Of a DNA stretch of 5,004 bases, positions 1-5,004 are shown piece by piece; positions within the stretch are counted from its first letter, which is position 1, and each line of letters begins with the position of its first letter. The position numbers and the translations under genes were made by a program. The notes beneath the pieces were generated by a model. That model did not search any database and was not told where the DNA came from. It saw nothing but the letters and a program-made list of their open reading frames with translations. The stretch is from Burkholderiaceae bacterium (GTDB lineage Bacteria > Pseudomonadota > Gammaproteobacteria > Burkholderiales > Burkholderiaceae_C): assembly GCA_023260355.1 (NCBI GenBank), contig JALQVJ010000061.1, positions 1 through 5,004 of the forward strand. The letters are read 5' to 3'.

Positions 1-29
1 ATGTGTTCATGTAGCACCGTATTGGTGCA

Positions 30-47
30 TTGTCATAAACTTGTCAC
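30..47 (+). promoter_or_regulatory. Pho box (PhoB operator) upstream of pstS
   Basis: Two 7-bp direct repeats, TTGTCAT (30-36) and TTGTCAC (41-47), are separated by AAAC, giving the 11-bp period of a PhoB site. The E. coli consensus is two CTGTCAT-like repeats with an A/T-rich 4-bp spacer. This site differs mainly by T for C at the first base of each repeat and by a C at the end of the spacer. Phosphorylated PhoB dimers bind such tandem sites and recruit sigma-70 RNA polymerase in place of a proper -35 element. Its position, about 75 bp before the pstS start, is the usual one for a pst operon. The phoB gene at the other end of the window supplies the likely regulator. Confidence 0.9.
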
Positions 48-57
48 AATTGCCGGA

Positions 58-63
58 TACAGT
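58..63 (+). promoter_or_regulatory. Putative -10 element of the PhoB-dependent pstS promoter
   Basis: TACAGT matches TATAAT at four of six positions and starts 10 bp after the Pho box, the spacing seen in PhoB-activated promoters. The TTGTCA half-sites resemble a -35 hexamer, but they sit about 22 bp (30-35) and 11 bp (41-46) from this element. Neither spacing suits unaided sigma-70, which fits an activator-dependent promoter. Transcription would start near 69-72, giving a leader of about 50 nt. An overlapping alternative is GATACA at 56-61. Confidence 0.55.
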
Positions 64-105
64 CTTGTTGGTTTGCCGTTCCGCCTTCGAGCGGTGTCTT
101 GTATT

Positions 106-113
106 GAAGAAAG
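106..113 (+). promoter_or_regulatory. Ribosome-binding site of pstS
   Basis: The purine run GAAGAAAG ends 7 nt before the ATG at 121. It matches the anti-Shine-Dalgarno sequence only moderately, but no better site lies nearby and the following ATG opens a textbook signal peptide. It supports 121 as the start rather than the in-frame ATG at position 1, which lies upstream of the Pho box. Confidence 0.6.
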
Positions 114-120
114 CCCCGAA

Positions 121-1134
121 ATGAAAAAAGCTTTGATTCCCTCGTTGTTCGTCTCGTTCTTGGGCTTCTTTGCGGCTGGCACCCTGCAAGCCGCTGACAT
201 CACCGGTGCTGGCGCGACGTTCCCCTACGCCGTCTACACCAAGTGGGCTGAAGCCTACAACAGCGCCACGGGCAACAAAGTCAACTACCAAGGCATCGGC
301 TCGTCGGGTGGCATCAAACAAATCAAAGCCAAAACGGTGGACTTCGGCGGCACAGACGCGCCTGTCGAGTCGAGCGTGTTGGAGCGTGATGGTCAGATCC
401 AAATTCCGACGGTGATGGGCGGTGTCACGATCGTGGTGAACCTTCCAGGGCTGAAGTCAGGCGATTTGAAGCTCGATGGCAAGACAGCAGCGGACTTGTT
501 CCGCGGTGCAATTGCCAAGTGGAACGACCCGGCCATCGCCGCATTGAACCCAGGGCTCAAGCTGCCCGCCAAGCCAGTGGTTGTTGCGCACCGGTCTGAT
601 GGTTCAGGCACGACGGCCACCATGACAGGGTACTTGGGCATGCAATCTGAGGTATTTGCCAAAGAGGTGGGTGTCGGCAAATCCGTCAATTGGCCCGTCA
701 ATGCGGTCGGTGGCAAAGGCAATCCCGGCGTGGCGGCCAACGTCAACAAAATCGTCGGTGCGGTGGGTTACGTTGATATTGCCGATGCTTTGAAAAATGG
801 CATGACCTTCGCAGCACTCAAAAATAAAGCCGGACAATTTGTGGTGCCAAGCCAAGAGGCCGTGGCAGCAGCTGCTGCAGGCGCGGATTTCAACGTCAAA
901 GGGATGGCGCCCGATTTGTTGGATCAGGCAGCACCAACAGCATGGCCCATCACGACTGCGACCTATGTGATCGCCTACGCCAAGGGCAAGGATGCGAGTC
1001 GCCAAAAAGGCGTGGTCGATTTCTTCAAGTGGTCATTGAATAACGGACAAAAGATGGCCACAGAGCTGGGCTTCGTCCCCCTGCCACCCAATGTGGTGAA
1101 GATGGTCGAGCAGGAAATGACCAAGATCCAGTGA
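121..1134 (+). CDS. pstS: Periplasmic phosphate-binding protein PstS
   Basis: This is the substrate-binding subunit of the high-affinity ABC phosphate importer PstSCAB. It captures inorganic phosphate in the periplasm and delivers it to PstC/PstA. The 337-residue product starts with a Sec signal peptide: MKK, a hydrophobic core at about residues 4-20, and probable cleavage after Leu-Gln-Ala at residue 24. The mature part follows the PstS fold, with GAGATFP at 29-35, YQGIGSSGG at 56-64, FGGTDAP at 75-81 and RSDGSGT at 158-164. Aligned by eye with E. coli PstS, all phosphate ligands are kept: Thr33, Phe34, Ser61, Asp79, Arg158, Ser162, Gly163 and Thr164. The length is close to E. coli PstS (346 residues as precursor). 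The start at 121 is chosen because it gives the signal peptide and leaves the promoter upstream. An Ala-rich stretch at 248-254 falls in a variable region. pstS is first in the operon and directly downstream of the Pho box. Confidence 0.97.
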   Translation: MKKALIPSLFVSFLGFFAAGTLQAADITGAGATFPYAVYTKWAEAYNSATGNKVNYQGIGSSGGIKQIKAKTVDFGGTDAPVESSVLERDGQIQIPTVMGGVTIVVNLPGLKSGDLKLDGKTAADLFRGAIAKWNDPAIAALNPGLKLPAKPVVVAHRSDGSGTTATMTGYLGMQSEVFAKEVGVGKSVNWPVNAVGGKGNPGVAANVNKIVGAVGYVDIADALKNGMTFAALKNKAGQFVVPSQEAVAAAAAGADFNVKGMAPDLLDQAAPTAWPITTATYVIAYAKGKDASRQKGVVDFFKWSLNNGQKMATELGFVPLPPNVVKMVEQEMTKIQ

Positions 1135-1141
1135 TGGGGCA

Positions 1142-1157
1142 GGGCCAACCTTGGCCC
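1142..1157 (+). repeat. Intergenic hairpin between pstS and pstC
   Basis: A perfect inverted repeat, GGGCCAA (1142-1148), CC, TTGGCCC (1151-1157), begins 8 nt after the pstS stop codon. In RNA the terminal pairs would probably open, giving a five-pair G/C stem with a six-base loop. Only a weak, interrupted T run follows (TGTCTTTGT), so a full rho-independent terminator is unlikely. A partial attenuator or a 3'-end stabiliser of the pstS message is more plausible, which would let the binding protein be made in excess of the membrane subunits. That role is inferred from position. Confidence 0.6.
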
Positions 1158-1190
1158 ATGTCTTTGTACAACCTAGATCCAAACCCAATT

Positions 1191-1194
1191 GGAA
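1191..1194 (+). promoter_or_regulatory. Possible ribosome-binding site of pstC
   Basis: GGAA lies 6 nt before the GTG at 1201 and is the best Shine-Dalgarno match in the gap, so it favours 1201 as the start. It is the centre of a small inverted repeat, CAATT-GG-AATTG (1186-1197). The rival ATG at 1225 has only GAAG (1216-1219), 5 nt upstream. Confidence 0.45.
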
Positions 1195-1200
1195 TTGCCC

Positions 1201-2187
1201 GTGAATACTGTGAATGAAGCACCCATGGACAGTGATGATCTGATGCACGCTGCCCAAGTGGCTCGATTCCGCCGGCAGGATCGAGCCTTTCACTTGTCAA
1301 CGATGGCGTTGGCCGTTTTGGTTTTGGCAGCGCTCGTGGGCACCCTGGTTGCCCTGGCGATTCAGGCCATGCCAGCGTTCGAGGAGTTCGGCACTGCATT
1401 TTTGTGGACCAACGTTTGGAGTGTTCCTGACGAGGAGTTTGGCGCCCTTGCTGCGATCTACGGAACGGTGATCACGTCCACCATTGCGTTGCTATTGGCA
1501 GTGCCCATCAGTTTTGGTATTGCCATCTTCTTGACAGAAACCTGTCCCGCTTGGCTGCGACGGCCGCTTGGCACAGCGATCGAGTTGTTGGCTGGGGTGC
1601 CCTCGATTGTTTATGGCATTTGGGGTTTGTTTATCTTCGCGCCCTTGTTTGCTGAGTATGTGCAGCCGCCCTTGCAAGCAGCGCTGGGTGATGTGCCTTT
1701 GATCGGTGGGTGGTTCGCAGGGCCTCCGATTGGCGTGGGTATTTTGACCGCCAGCATCATCCTGGCATTGATGGTGATTCCGTTCATCGCTTCAGTGATG
1801 AGAGACGTGTTTGAGACAGTGCCCGATGTGCTCAAGGAGTCAGCCTATGGGCTCGGGTGCACAACTTGGGAAGTGGTGCGAAACGTGGTGTTGCCCTACA
1901 CGCGCGTGGGCGTTATCGGCGGCATCATGCTGGGTCTTGGGCGTGCGTTGGGAGAGACCATGGCCGTGACTTTCGTGATCGGCAACGCCAATCGAATCGT
2001 GGGCAGTTTGTTTTCGCCTGGCACATCGATTGCATCCACTCTGGCCAACGAGTTTGGCGAGGCTGAGCCGGGTCTGCATATCTCATCGCTCTTTGCCTTG
2101 GGTCTGGTGCTGTTCGTGCTGACATTTGTGGTGCTCGCGATTTCTCGTTGGCTGATTCGACGCAACGCCGGCGCCGACGCCGTGTAA
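1201..2187 (+). CDS. pstC: Phosphate ABC transporter permease PstC
   Basis: This is one of the two inner-membrane permeases that form the phosphate channel of PstSCAB. Counting from GTG 1201 the product has 328 residues. Six hydrophobic segments are visible near residues 33-55, 82-112, 129-155, 177-200, 233-260 and 296-320. The cytoplasmic EAA-type loop that docks on PstB begins at about 211 (LKESAYGLG, then CTTWEV). The next segment has the family motif [10 protein letters not shown] near 247-256, whose Arg248 and Glu252 correspond to a charged region reported to matter for transport in E. coli PstC. Other strong family matches are [13 protein letters not shown] and [14 protein letters not shown] text (here [10 protein letters not shown]). 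The start is uncertain: TTG 1189, GTG 1201 and ATG 1225 are in frame, and the residues between them are not conserved. ATG 1225 would give 320 residues, closest to E. coli (319). The gene lies 66 nt after pstS and 17 nt before pstA. Confidence 0.95.
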   Translation: MNTVNEAPMDSDDLMHAAQVARFRRQDRAFHLSTMALAVLVLAALVGTLVALAIQAMPAFEEFGTAFLWTNVWSVPDEEFGALAAIYGTVITSTIALLLAVPISFGIAIFLTETCPAWLRRPLGTAIELLAGVPSIVYGIWGLFIFAPLFAEYVQPPLQAALGDVPLIGGWFAGPPIGVGILTASIILALMVIPFIASVMRDVFETVPDVLKESAYGLGCTTWEVVRNVVLPYTRVGVIGGIMLGLGRALGETMAVTFVIGNANRIVGSLFSPGTSIASTLANEFGEAEPGLHISSLFALGLVLFVLTFVVLAISRWLIRRNAGADAV

Positions 2188-2191
2188 GGCT

Positions 2192-2196
2192 GGGAG
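2192..2196 (+). promoter_or_regulatory. Ribosome-binding site of pstA
   Basis: GGGAG lies 8 nt before the ATG at 2205 and just after the pstC stop. It decides the pstA start against the upstream in-frame TTG at 2148, which would overlap pstC by 40 nt and add an Arg-rich leader. Confidence 0.8.
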
Positions 2197-2204
2197 CAAA
2201 TTTC

Positions 2205-3047
2205 ATGGATTTATATCGCCGCCGCCTCTGGAGAAATCGCATTGGCATGACCCTCTCGATGGTCGCTATGTCGATCGGTTTGGTCGCCTTGATGTGGATT
2301 TTGTGGACACTCTTTTACCGTGGGTTCTCTGCTTTGAGCTGGGATCTGTTCACCCAAGACACGCCCGCCCCAGGTAGTGAGGGCGGTGGTTTGCGCAACG
2401 CCATCGTCGGCAGTGGATTGATTCTGTTGGTGTCGACGCTGATCTCGACGCCAGTTGGTATTTTGGCGGGCATCTATTTGGCTGAGTACGGCAAGGTGTC
2501 CAAGTTTGCATCGATGACTCGCTTTGTCACGGACATCATGTTGTCTGCGCCATCGATTGTGATTGGCTTGTTTGTGTATGCGTTGTTCGTGGCGACCATG
2601 GGTGGATTTTCCGGCTGGGCTGGCTCTGTGGCGTTGGCATTGATTGCCATTCCGGTGGTGGTGAGAACGACGGAAAACATGCTGAAACTTGTGCCAACCA
2701 ACCTGCGCGAGGCAGCCTTCGCGTTGGGTGCACCCCGTTGGAAAGTGTCTCTGTCGGTGAGCCTAAGGGCGGTGCAGGCCGGTGTCGTGACGGGTGTCTT
2801 GCTGGCCGTCGCACGCGTCACAGGTGAAACAGCGCCGCTGCTGTTCACTGCCTTGAACAACCAGTTCTTTAGCACCGATATGTCACACCCCATGGGCAAC
2901 TTGCCAGTGGTGATCTACCAGTTTGCCATGAGCCCCTACGAAAACTGGGTCGATCTGGCCTGGGCGGGCGCGCTCTTGATCGCGATGGTCGTGTTGGGCC
3001 TCAACGTTGGGGCAAGGGTTGTCTTTCGCAAGAAGGGCAAGCGATGA
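2205..3047 (+). CDS. pstA: Phosphate ABC transporter permease PstA
   Basis: This is the second inner-membrane permease of the Pst phosphate importer and pairs with PstC. The product has 280 residues; E. coli PstA has 296, and the difference is mainly a shorter N-terminus. A basic N-terminal stretch (RRRLWRNR at 5-12) is followed by hydrophobic segments near 14-37, 66-93, 111-131, 137-153, 188-206 and 250-272. The region at 59-64 (EGGGLR) and the text [13 protein letters not shown] at 113-125 are typical of PstA. The EAA-type loop contacting PstB starts near 167 ([15 protein letters not shown]). The motif [13 protein letters not shown] (204-216) and the segment [13 protein letters not shown] (223-235) also match the family closely. 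A basic tail (RKKGKR) ends the protein on the cytoplasmic side. It follows pstC by 17 nt and has its own good ribosome site, so it is evidently in the same operon. Confidence 0.96.
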   Translation: MDLYRRRLWRNRIGMTLSMVAMSIGLVALMWILWTLFYRGFSALSWDLFTQDTPAPGSEGGGLRNAIVGSGLILLVSTLISTPVGILAGIYLAEYGKVSKFASMTRFVTDIMLSAPSIVIGLFVYALFVATMGGFSGWAGSVALALIAIPVVVRTTENMLKLVPTNLREAAFALGAPRWKVSLSVSLRAVQAGVVTGVLLAVARVTGETAPLLFTALNNQFFSTDMSHPMGNLPVVIYQFAMSPYENWVDLAWAGALLIAMVVLGLNVGARVVFRKKGKR

Positions 3048-3091
3048 ACGCTTGCTCAATTTCAAAAGATTTTGTTGTCATTTTTGTCGCC

Positions 3092-3095
3092 GGAG
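3092..3095 (+). promoter_or_regulatory. Ribosome-binding site of pstB
   Basis: GGAG lies 6 nt before the ATG at 3102, near-ideal spacing. It selects this ATG over the in-frame TTG at 3072, which has no ribosome site and would only add ten non-conserved residues. Confidence 0.8.
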
Positions 3096-3101
3096 CAGTT
3101 C

Positions 3102-3884
3102 ATGCCTCTCACTCAAACCGATAAGTCCGAAGTGCCAGCGCTGCGCATTCGAAATTTGAATTTCTTCTACGGGGATTTTCAGGGGCTCAAGAACGTCAAC
3201 CTCGACATCGCCGAAGGCAAGGTCACCGCGTTCATCGGTCCATCTGGTTGTGGCAAGTCAACGCTATTGCGGACTTTGAACCGCATGTACTCTTTGTATC
3301 CTGGACAAAGAGCAGAGGGTGAAATCTTGCTGGACGGCAAGAATATTCTGGATAGCAAGCAGGATCTCAACCTGTTGCGTTCTCGCGTGGGCATGGTGTT
3401 CCAAAAGCCCACGCCGTTTCCGATGTCGATCTACGACAACATCGCGTTCGGCGTTCGCCTTTACGAAAACCTGTCCAGCAGCGAAATGGATGATCGGGTG
3501 GAGTGGTCACTGCACAAAGCCGCGATTTGGGATGAAGTCAAAGACAAGCTCAACCAAAGTGGCCTGTCACTCTCTGGCGGGCAGCAGCAGCGCCTGTGTA
3601 TTGCGCGCAGCGTTGCCGTGAAGCCCAAGGTGTTGTTGCTTGACGAACCCACCTCTGCGCTCGATCCAATTTCAACTGCCAAGGTCGAAGAACTGGTGGC
3701 GGAATTGAAAGAGGACTACACGATCGCGATCGTGACCCACAATATGCAACAGGCCGCCCGAGTCTCAGACTACACCGCGTACATGTATTTAGGCGAGCTG
3801 GTAGAGTTTGGTGAAACTGAGCAAATTTTCTTCAAGCCCAAGCGCAAAGAGACAGAAGACTACATCACAGGAAGGTTTGGTTAA
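3102..3884 (+). CDS. pstB: Phosphate ABC transporter ATP-binding protein PstB
   Basis: This is the cytoplasmic ATPase that works as a dimer on PstC/PstA to drive phosphate uptake. The 260-residue product (E. coli PstB has 257) contains every ABC landmark in order: Walker [10 protein letters not shown] at 46-54, Q-loop glutamine Q101 in [15 protein letters not shown], signature LSGGQQQR at 157-164, Walker B VLLLDEP at 177-183, D-loop SALD at 185-188, and switch histidine H213 in VTHNMQQA. The text [16 protein letters not shown] and the C-terminal [11 protein letters not shown]...[10 protein letters not shown] are characteristic of PstB rather than of other importers. All catalytic residues are intact. 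The gene is separated from pstA by 54 nt without a terminator and from phoU by a single base, so it is probably translated in close coupling with phoU. Confidence 0.97.
   Translation: MPLTQTDKSEVPALRIRNLNFFYGDFQGLKNVNLDIAEGKVTAFIGPSGCGKSTLLRTLNRMYSLYPGQRAEGEILLDGKNILDSKQDLNLLRSRVGMVFQKPTPFPMSIYDNIAFGVRLYENLSSSEMDDRVEWSLHKAAIWDEVKDKLNQSGLSLSGGQQQRLCIARSVAVKPKVLLLDEPTSALDPISTAKVEELVAELKEDYTIAIVTHNMQQAARVSDYTAYMYLGELVEFGETEQIFFKPKRKETEDYITGRFG
3869..3875 (+). promoter_or_regulatory. Ribosome-binding site of phoU, inside pstB
   Basis: AGGAAGG, encoding part of the last residues of pstB, ends 10 nt before the ATG at 3886. It is the strongest Shine-Dalgarno match in the window, at slightly long spacing. 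It sets the phoU start at 3886 and argues against the in-frame GTG-type extension back to 3808 within pstB. Confidence 0.7.
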
Positions 3885-3885
3885 C

Positions 3886-4587
3886 ATGCCCGAAAAACAT
3901 ACCCTCAGTCAGTTCGATGACGACCTGAATCACATCTCCAGTTTGGTGATGGAGATGGGTGGCGTGGTCGAGCTTCAGTTGCGCCAGGCGGCGCAGGCCT
4001 TGGTCAATATGGATCTACAAATCGCGGATCTGGTGCAGGAGCGCGAAGCAATGGTCAATGACTTCGAAGTCCAGCTCGATCACGAAATCACTTCCGTGAT
4101 CAGTCGCCGCCAGCCTGCCGCGCGTGATTTGCGTTTGTTGATGGCCATGTCGCGCATCACGTCGAACTTGGAGCGTGCGGGCGACGAGGTGCATCGCATG
4201 GCCCGCATGGTCAAACTCATCCTGGAGAGTGGTTTCCAGCGTTCTCTGCCAGCTGGAGAGTTGCATGTCGCCGCCGAGATGGCCTCGGTCTTGCTCCGCC
4301 GATCATTGGATGCTTTCGCACGCCAAGATGCGCACATGGCGCTATCGATCATCAAAGAAGACGATGCGTTGGACAACGAGTACAACGGATTTTTGCGCAA
4401 GTTGATGACCTACATCATGGAAGATCCGCGCACGATTTCCCCCAGCATCAACCTCTTGTTTTTGGCCAAAGCGATTGAGCGTGTGGGTGACCACGCCAAG
4501 AACATCGCGGAGTCCACCATTTACGTGGTGGAGGGCGAAGACGTTCGCCACACGGCGCGGGCCAAGCTCGATACCATCGTCCGCTGA
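3886..4587 (+). CDS. phoU: Phosphate signalling regulator PhoU
   Basis: PhoU is a cytoplasmic helical protein that links the Pst transporter to the PhoR sensor kinase, keeping the Pho regulon off when phosphate is plentiful. The 233-residue product (E. coli PhoU has 241) is nearly all helical and shows the expected tandem of two related three-helix halves. Each half carries the family's acidic metal-binding signature: NLERAGDEVHRMA at 94-106 and AIERVGDHAKNIAE at 196-209. The N-terminal FDDDLNHISSLVMEMGG is typical of the family. The start at 3886 gives a normal-length protein, one base after the pstB stop. The stop overlaps the phoB start. The order pst-phoU fits its role, since phoU is usually the last gene of the pst operon; here it is followed by phoB. 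Confidence 0.96.
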   Translation: MPEKHTLSQFDDDLNHISSLVMEMGGVVELQLRQAAQALVNMDLQIADLVQEREAMVNDFEVQLDHEITSVISRRQPAARDLRLLMAMSRITSNLERAGDEVHRMARMVKLILESGFQRSLPAGELHVAAEMASVLLRRSLDAFARQDAHMALSIIKEDDALDNEYNGFLRKLMTYIMEDPRTISPSINLLFLAKAIERVGDHAKNIAESTIYVVEGEDVRHTARAKLDTIVR

Positions 4588-5004
4588 TGGGGGCAGCCGG
4601 CCATTCGGCACGTGTATTGGTGGTCGAGGACGAGCCTTCGATCGCTGAGATGGTCGGCCTGCACTTGCGGCATGCGGGGTACGAAGTCTCTTTTGCGATC
4701 AACGCAGAAGAGGCCCGCCGCGCAGTGAGTTTGCAGCCGCCAGACCTGGTGTTGCTTGATTGGATGTTGCCCGGGCAAAGCGGCGAGTCTTTGCTTCGGC
4801 GTTGGCGCTCAGACGTCCCCACTCGTGACCTGCCGGTGATTTTGCTGACAGCCAAATCGTCTGAACATGACAAGGTTACAGGCCTTGAAGCGGGCGCAGA
4901 CGATTACGTGACCAAACCATTTTCGAACAAGGAATTGATCGCCCGAATCAATGCGATGCTCCGGCGCTTTCGACCGGCAGAGCCCAAGGACGTGTTGTCG
5001 CTTG
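4587..5004 (+). CDS. phoB: Phosphate regulon response regulator PhoB (3' end beyond window)
   Basis: The first 139 residues are visible and form a complete receiver domain of an OmpR/PhoB-type response regulator; the DNA-binding winged-helix domain lies past the window end. The landmarks are acidic pocket residues Glu14-Asp15-Glu16 in VLVVEDEPSIAEMV, phosphoacceptor Asp58 in LVLLDWMLPGQSG, Thr88 in VILLTAK, and Lys110 in GADDYVTKPFSNKELIARI. LLDWMLPG and TRDLPV are shared with E. coli PhoB, which favours PhoB over other family members, and the place behind phoU supports this. PhoB is activated by PhoR in low phosphate and binds Pho boxes such as the one at 30-47. The ATG at 4587 shares its A with the phoU stop (TGATG). 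No Shine-Dalgarno sequence precedes it, so translation probably depends on ribosomes finishing phoU. No promoter of its own is evident. No terminator lies before the window end. Confidence 0.93.
   Translation, partial: MGAAGHSARVLVVEDEPSIAEMVGLHLRHAGYEVSFAINAEEARRAVSLQPPDLVLLDWMLPGQSGESLLRRWRSDVPTRDLPVILLTAKSSEHDKVTGLEAGADDYVTKPFSNKELIARINAMLRRFRPAEPKDVLSL

Noticed and set aside
81..94. Small hairpin CCGC-CTTCGA-GCGG in the pstS leader
   Set aside because: There are only four G/C pairs with a six-base loop and no linked terminator, riboswitch core or reading frame. It is too short to call a regulatory element.
1..120. In-frame ATG at position 1 extending pstS to 377 residues
   Set aside because: The extension crosses the Pho box and the likely transcription start. 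It would also bury the clear signal peptide that begins at 121.
865..878. 14-bp palindrome GCAGCAGCTGCTGC inside pstS
   Set aside because: It encodes an Ala run in a variable part of PstS and is well explained by repeated Ala codons. Nothing else marks it as a binding site.
2148..2204. TTG start at 2148 for pstA, overlapping the end of pstC
   Set aside because: It has no ribosome site and gives an unusual Arg-rich leader. The ATG at 2205 has GGGAG at good spacing and matches the family start.
2474..2899. 141-codon open frame on the minus strand within pstA, and similar long antisense frames elsewhere (for example 4448-4873)
   Set aside because: They lie opposite strongly conserved genes and have low-complexity or composition-driven sequences. 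They show no recognisable domain or ribosome site, so they are shadows of coding sequence in a GC-rich genome.
3808..3885. Upstream extension of phoU inside pstB
   Set aside because: It would add 26 residues with no resemblance to PhoU. The ATG at 3886 is preceded by AGGAAGG and gives the normal family length.
1..5004. Search for an undescribed system, mobile element, CRISPR array or foreign island
   Set aside because: All the sequence is accounted for by a conserved phosphate uptake and signalling operon with short gaps. No direct or inverted long repeats, tRNA, integrase, transposase or compositional break was seen.

Overview
This window carries one co-directional phosphate-starvation locus: pstS-pstC-pstA-pstB-phoU followed by the first part of phoB, all on the + strand. 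The proteins closely resemble the Escherichia coli Pst/Pho proteins as I recall them. However, phoB lies directly behind phoU, whereas in E. coli phoBR is a separate operon. That order, the moderately high GC content and the protein sequences suggest a betaproteobacterium, probably of the Burkholderiales (Comamonadaceae-like). This is an inference, because no taxonomic marker is present.

Layout: positions 1-120 are a regulatory leader with a strong PhoB-binding site (Pho box, 30-47), a -10-like element 10 bp downstream, and a short 5' leader. The rest runs as follows: pstS (121-1134), a 66-nt gap with a perfect hairpin, pstC (about 1201-2187), a 17-nt gap, pstA (2205-3047), a 54-nt gap, pstB (3102-3884), a 1-nt gap, phoU (3886-4587), then phoB (4587 to beyond the window end). 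phoB overlaps the phoU stop by one base. No other gene, RNA gene, mobile element, CRISPR array or long repeat was found. No stretch over 300 bases lacks a gene.

How it works: PstS captures inorganic phosphate in the periplasm and hands it to the PstC/PstA membrane channel, which is powered by a PstB dimer. PhoU relays the transporter state to the sensor kinase PhoR, which is expected just downstream but not seen. PhoB, phosphorylated by PhoR when phosphate is scarce, would bind the Pho box at 30-47 and switch on the cluster. If the genes are co-transcribed, phoB is in its own positive feedback loop.

I found no undescribed system here. The points worth a second look are regulatory: the Pho box promoter, the pstS-pstC hairpin, the inverted repeat over the pstC ribosome site, and the phoU-phoB overlap that lacks a ribosome-binding site.
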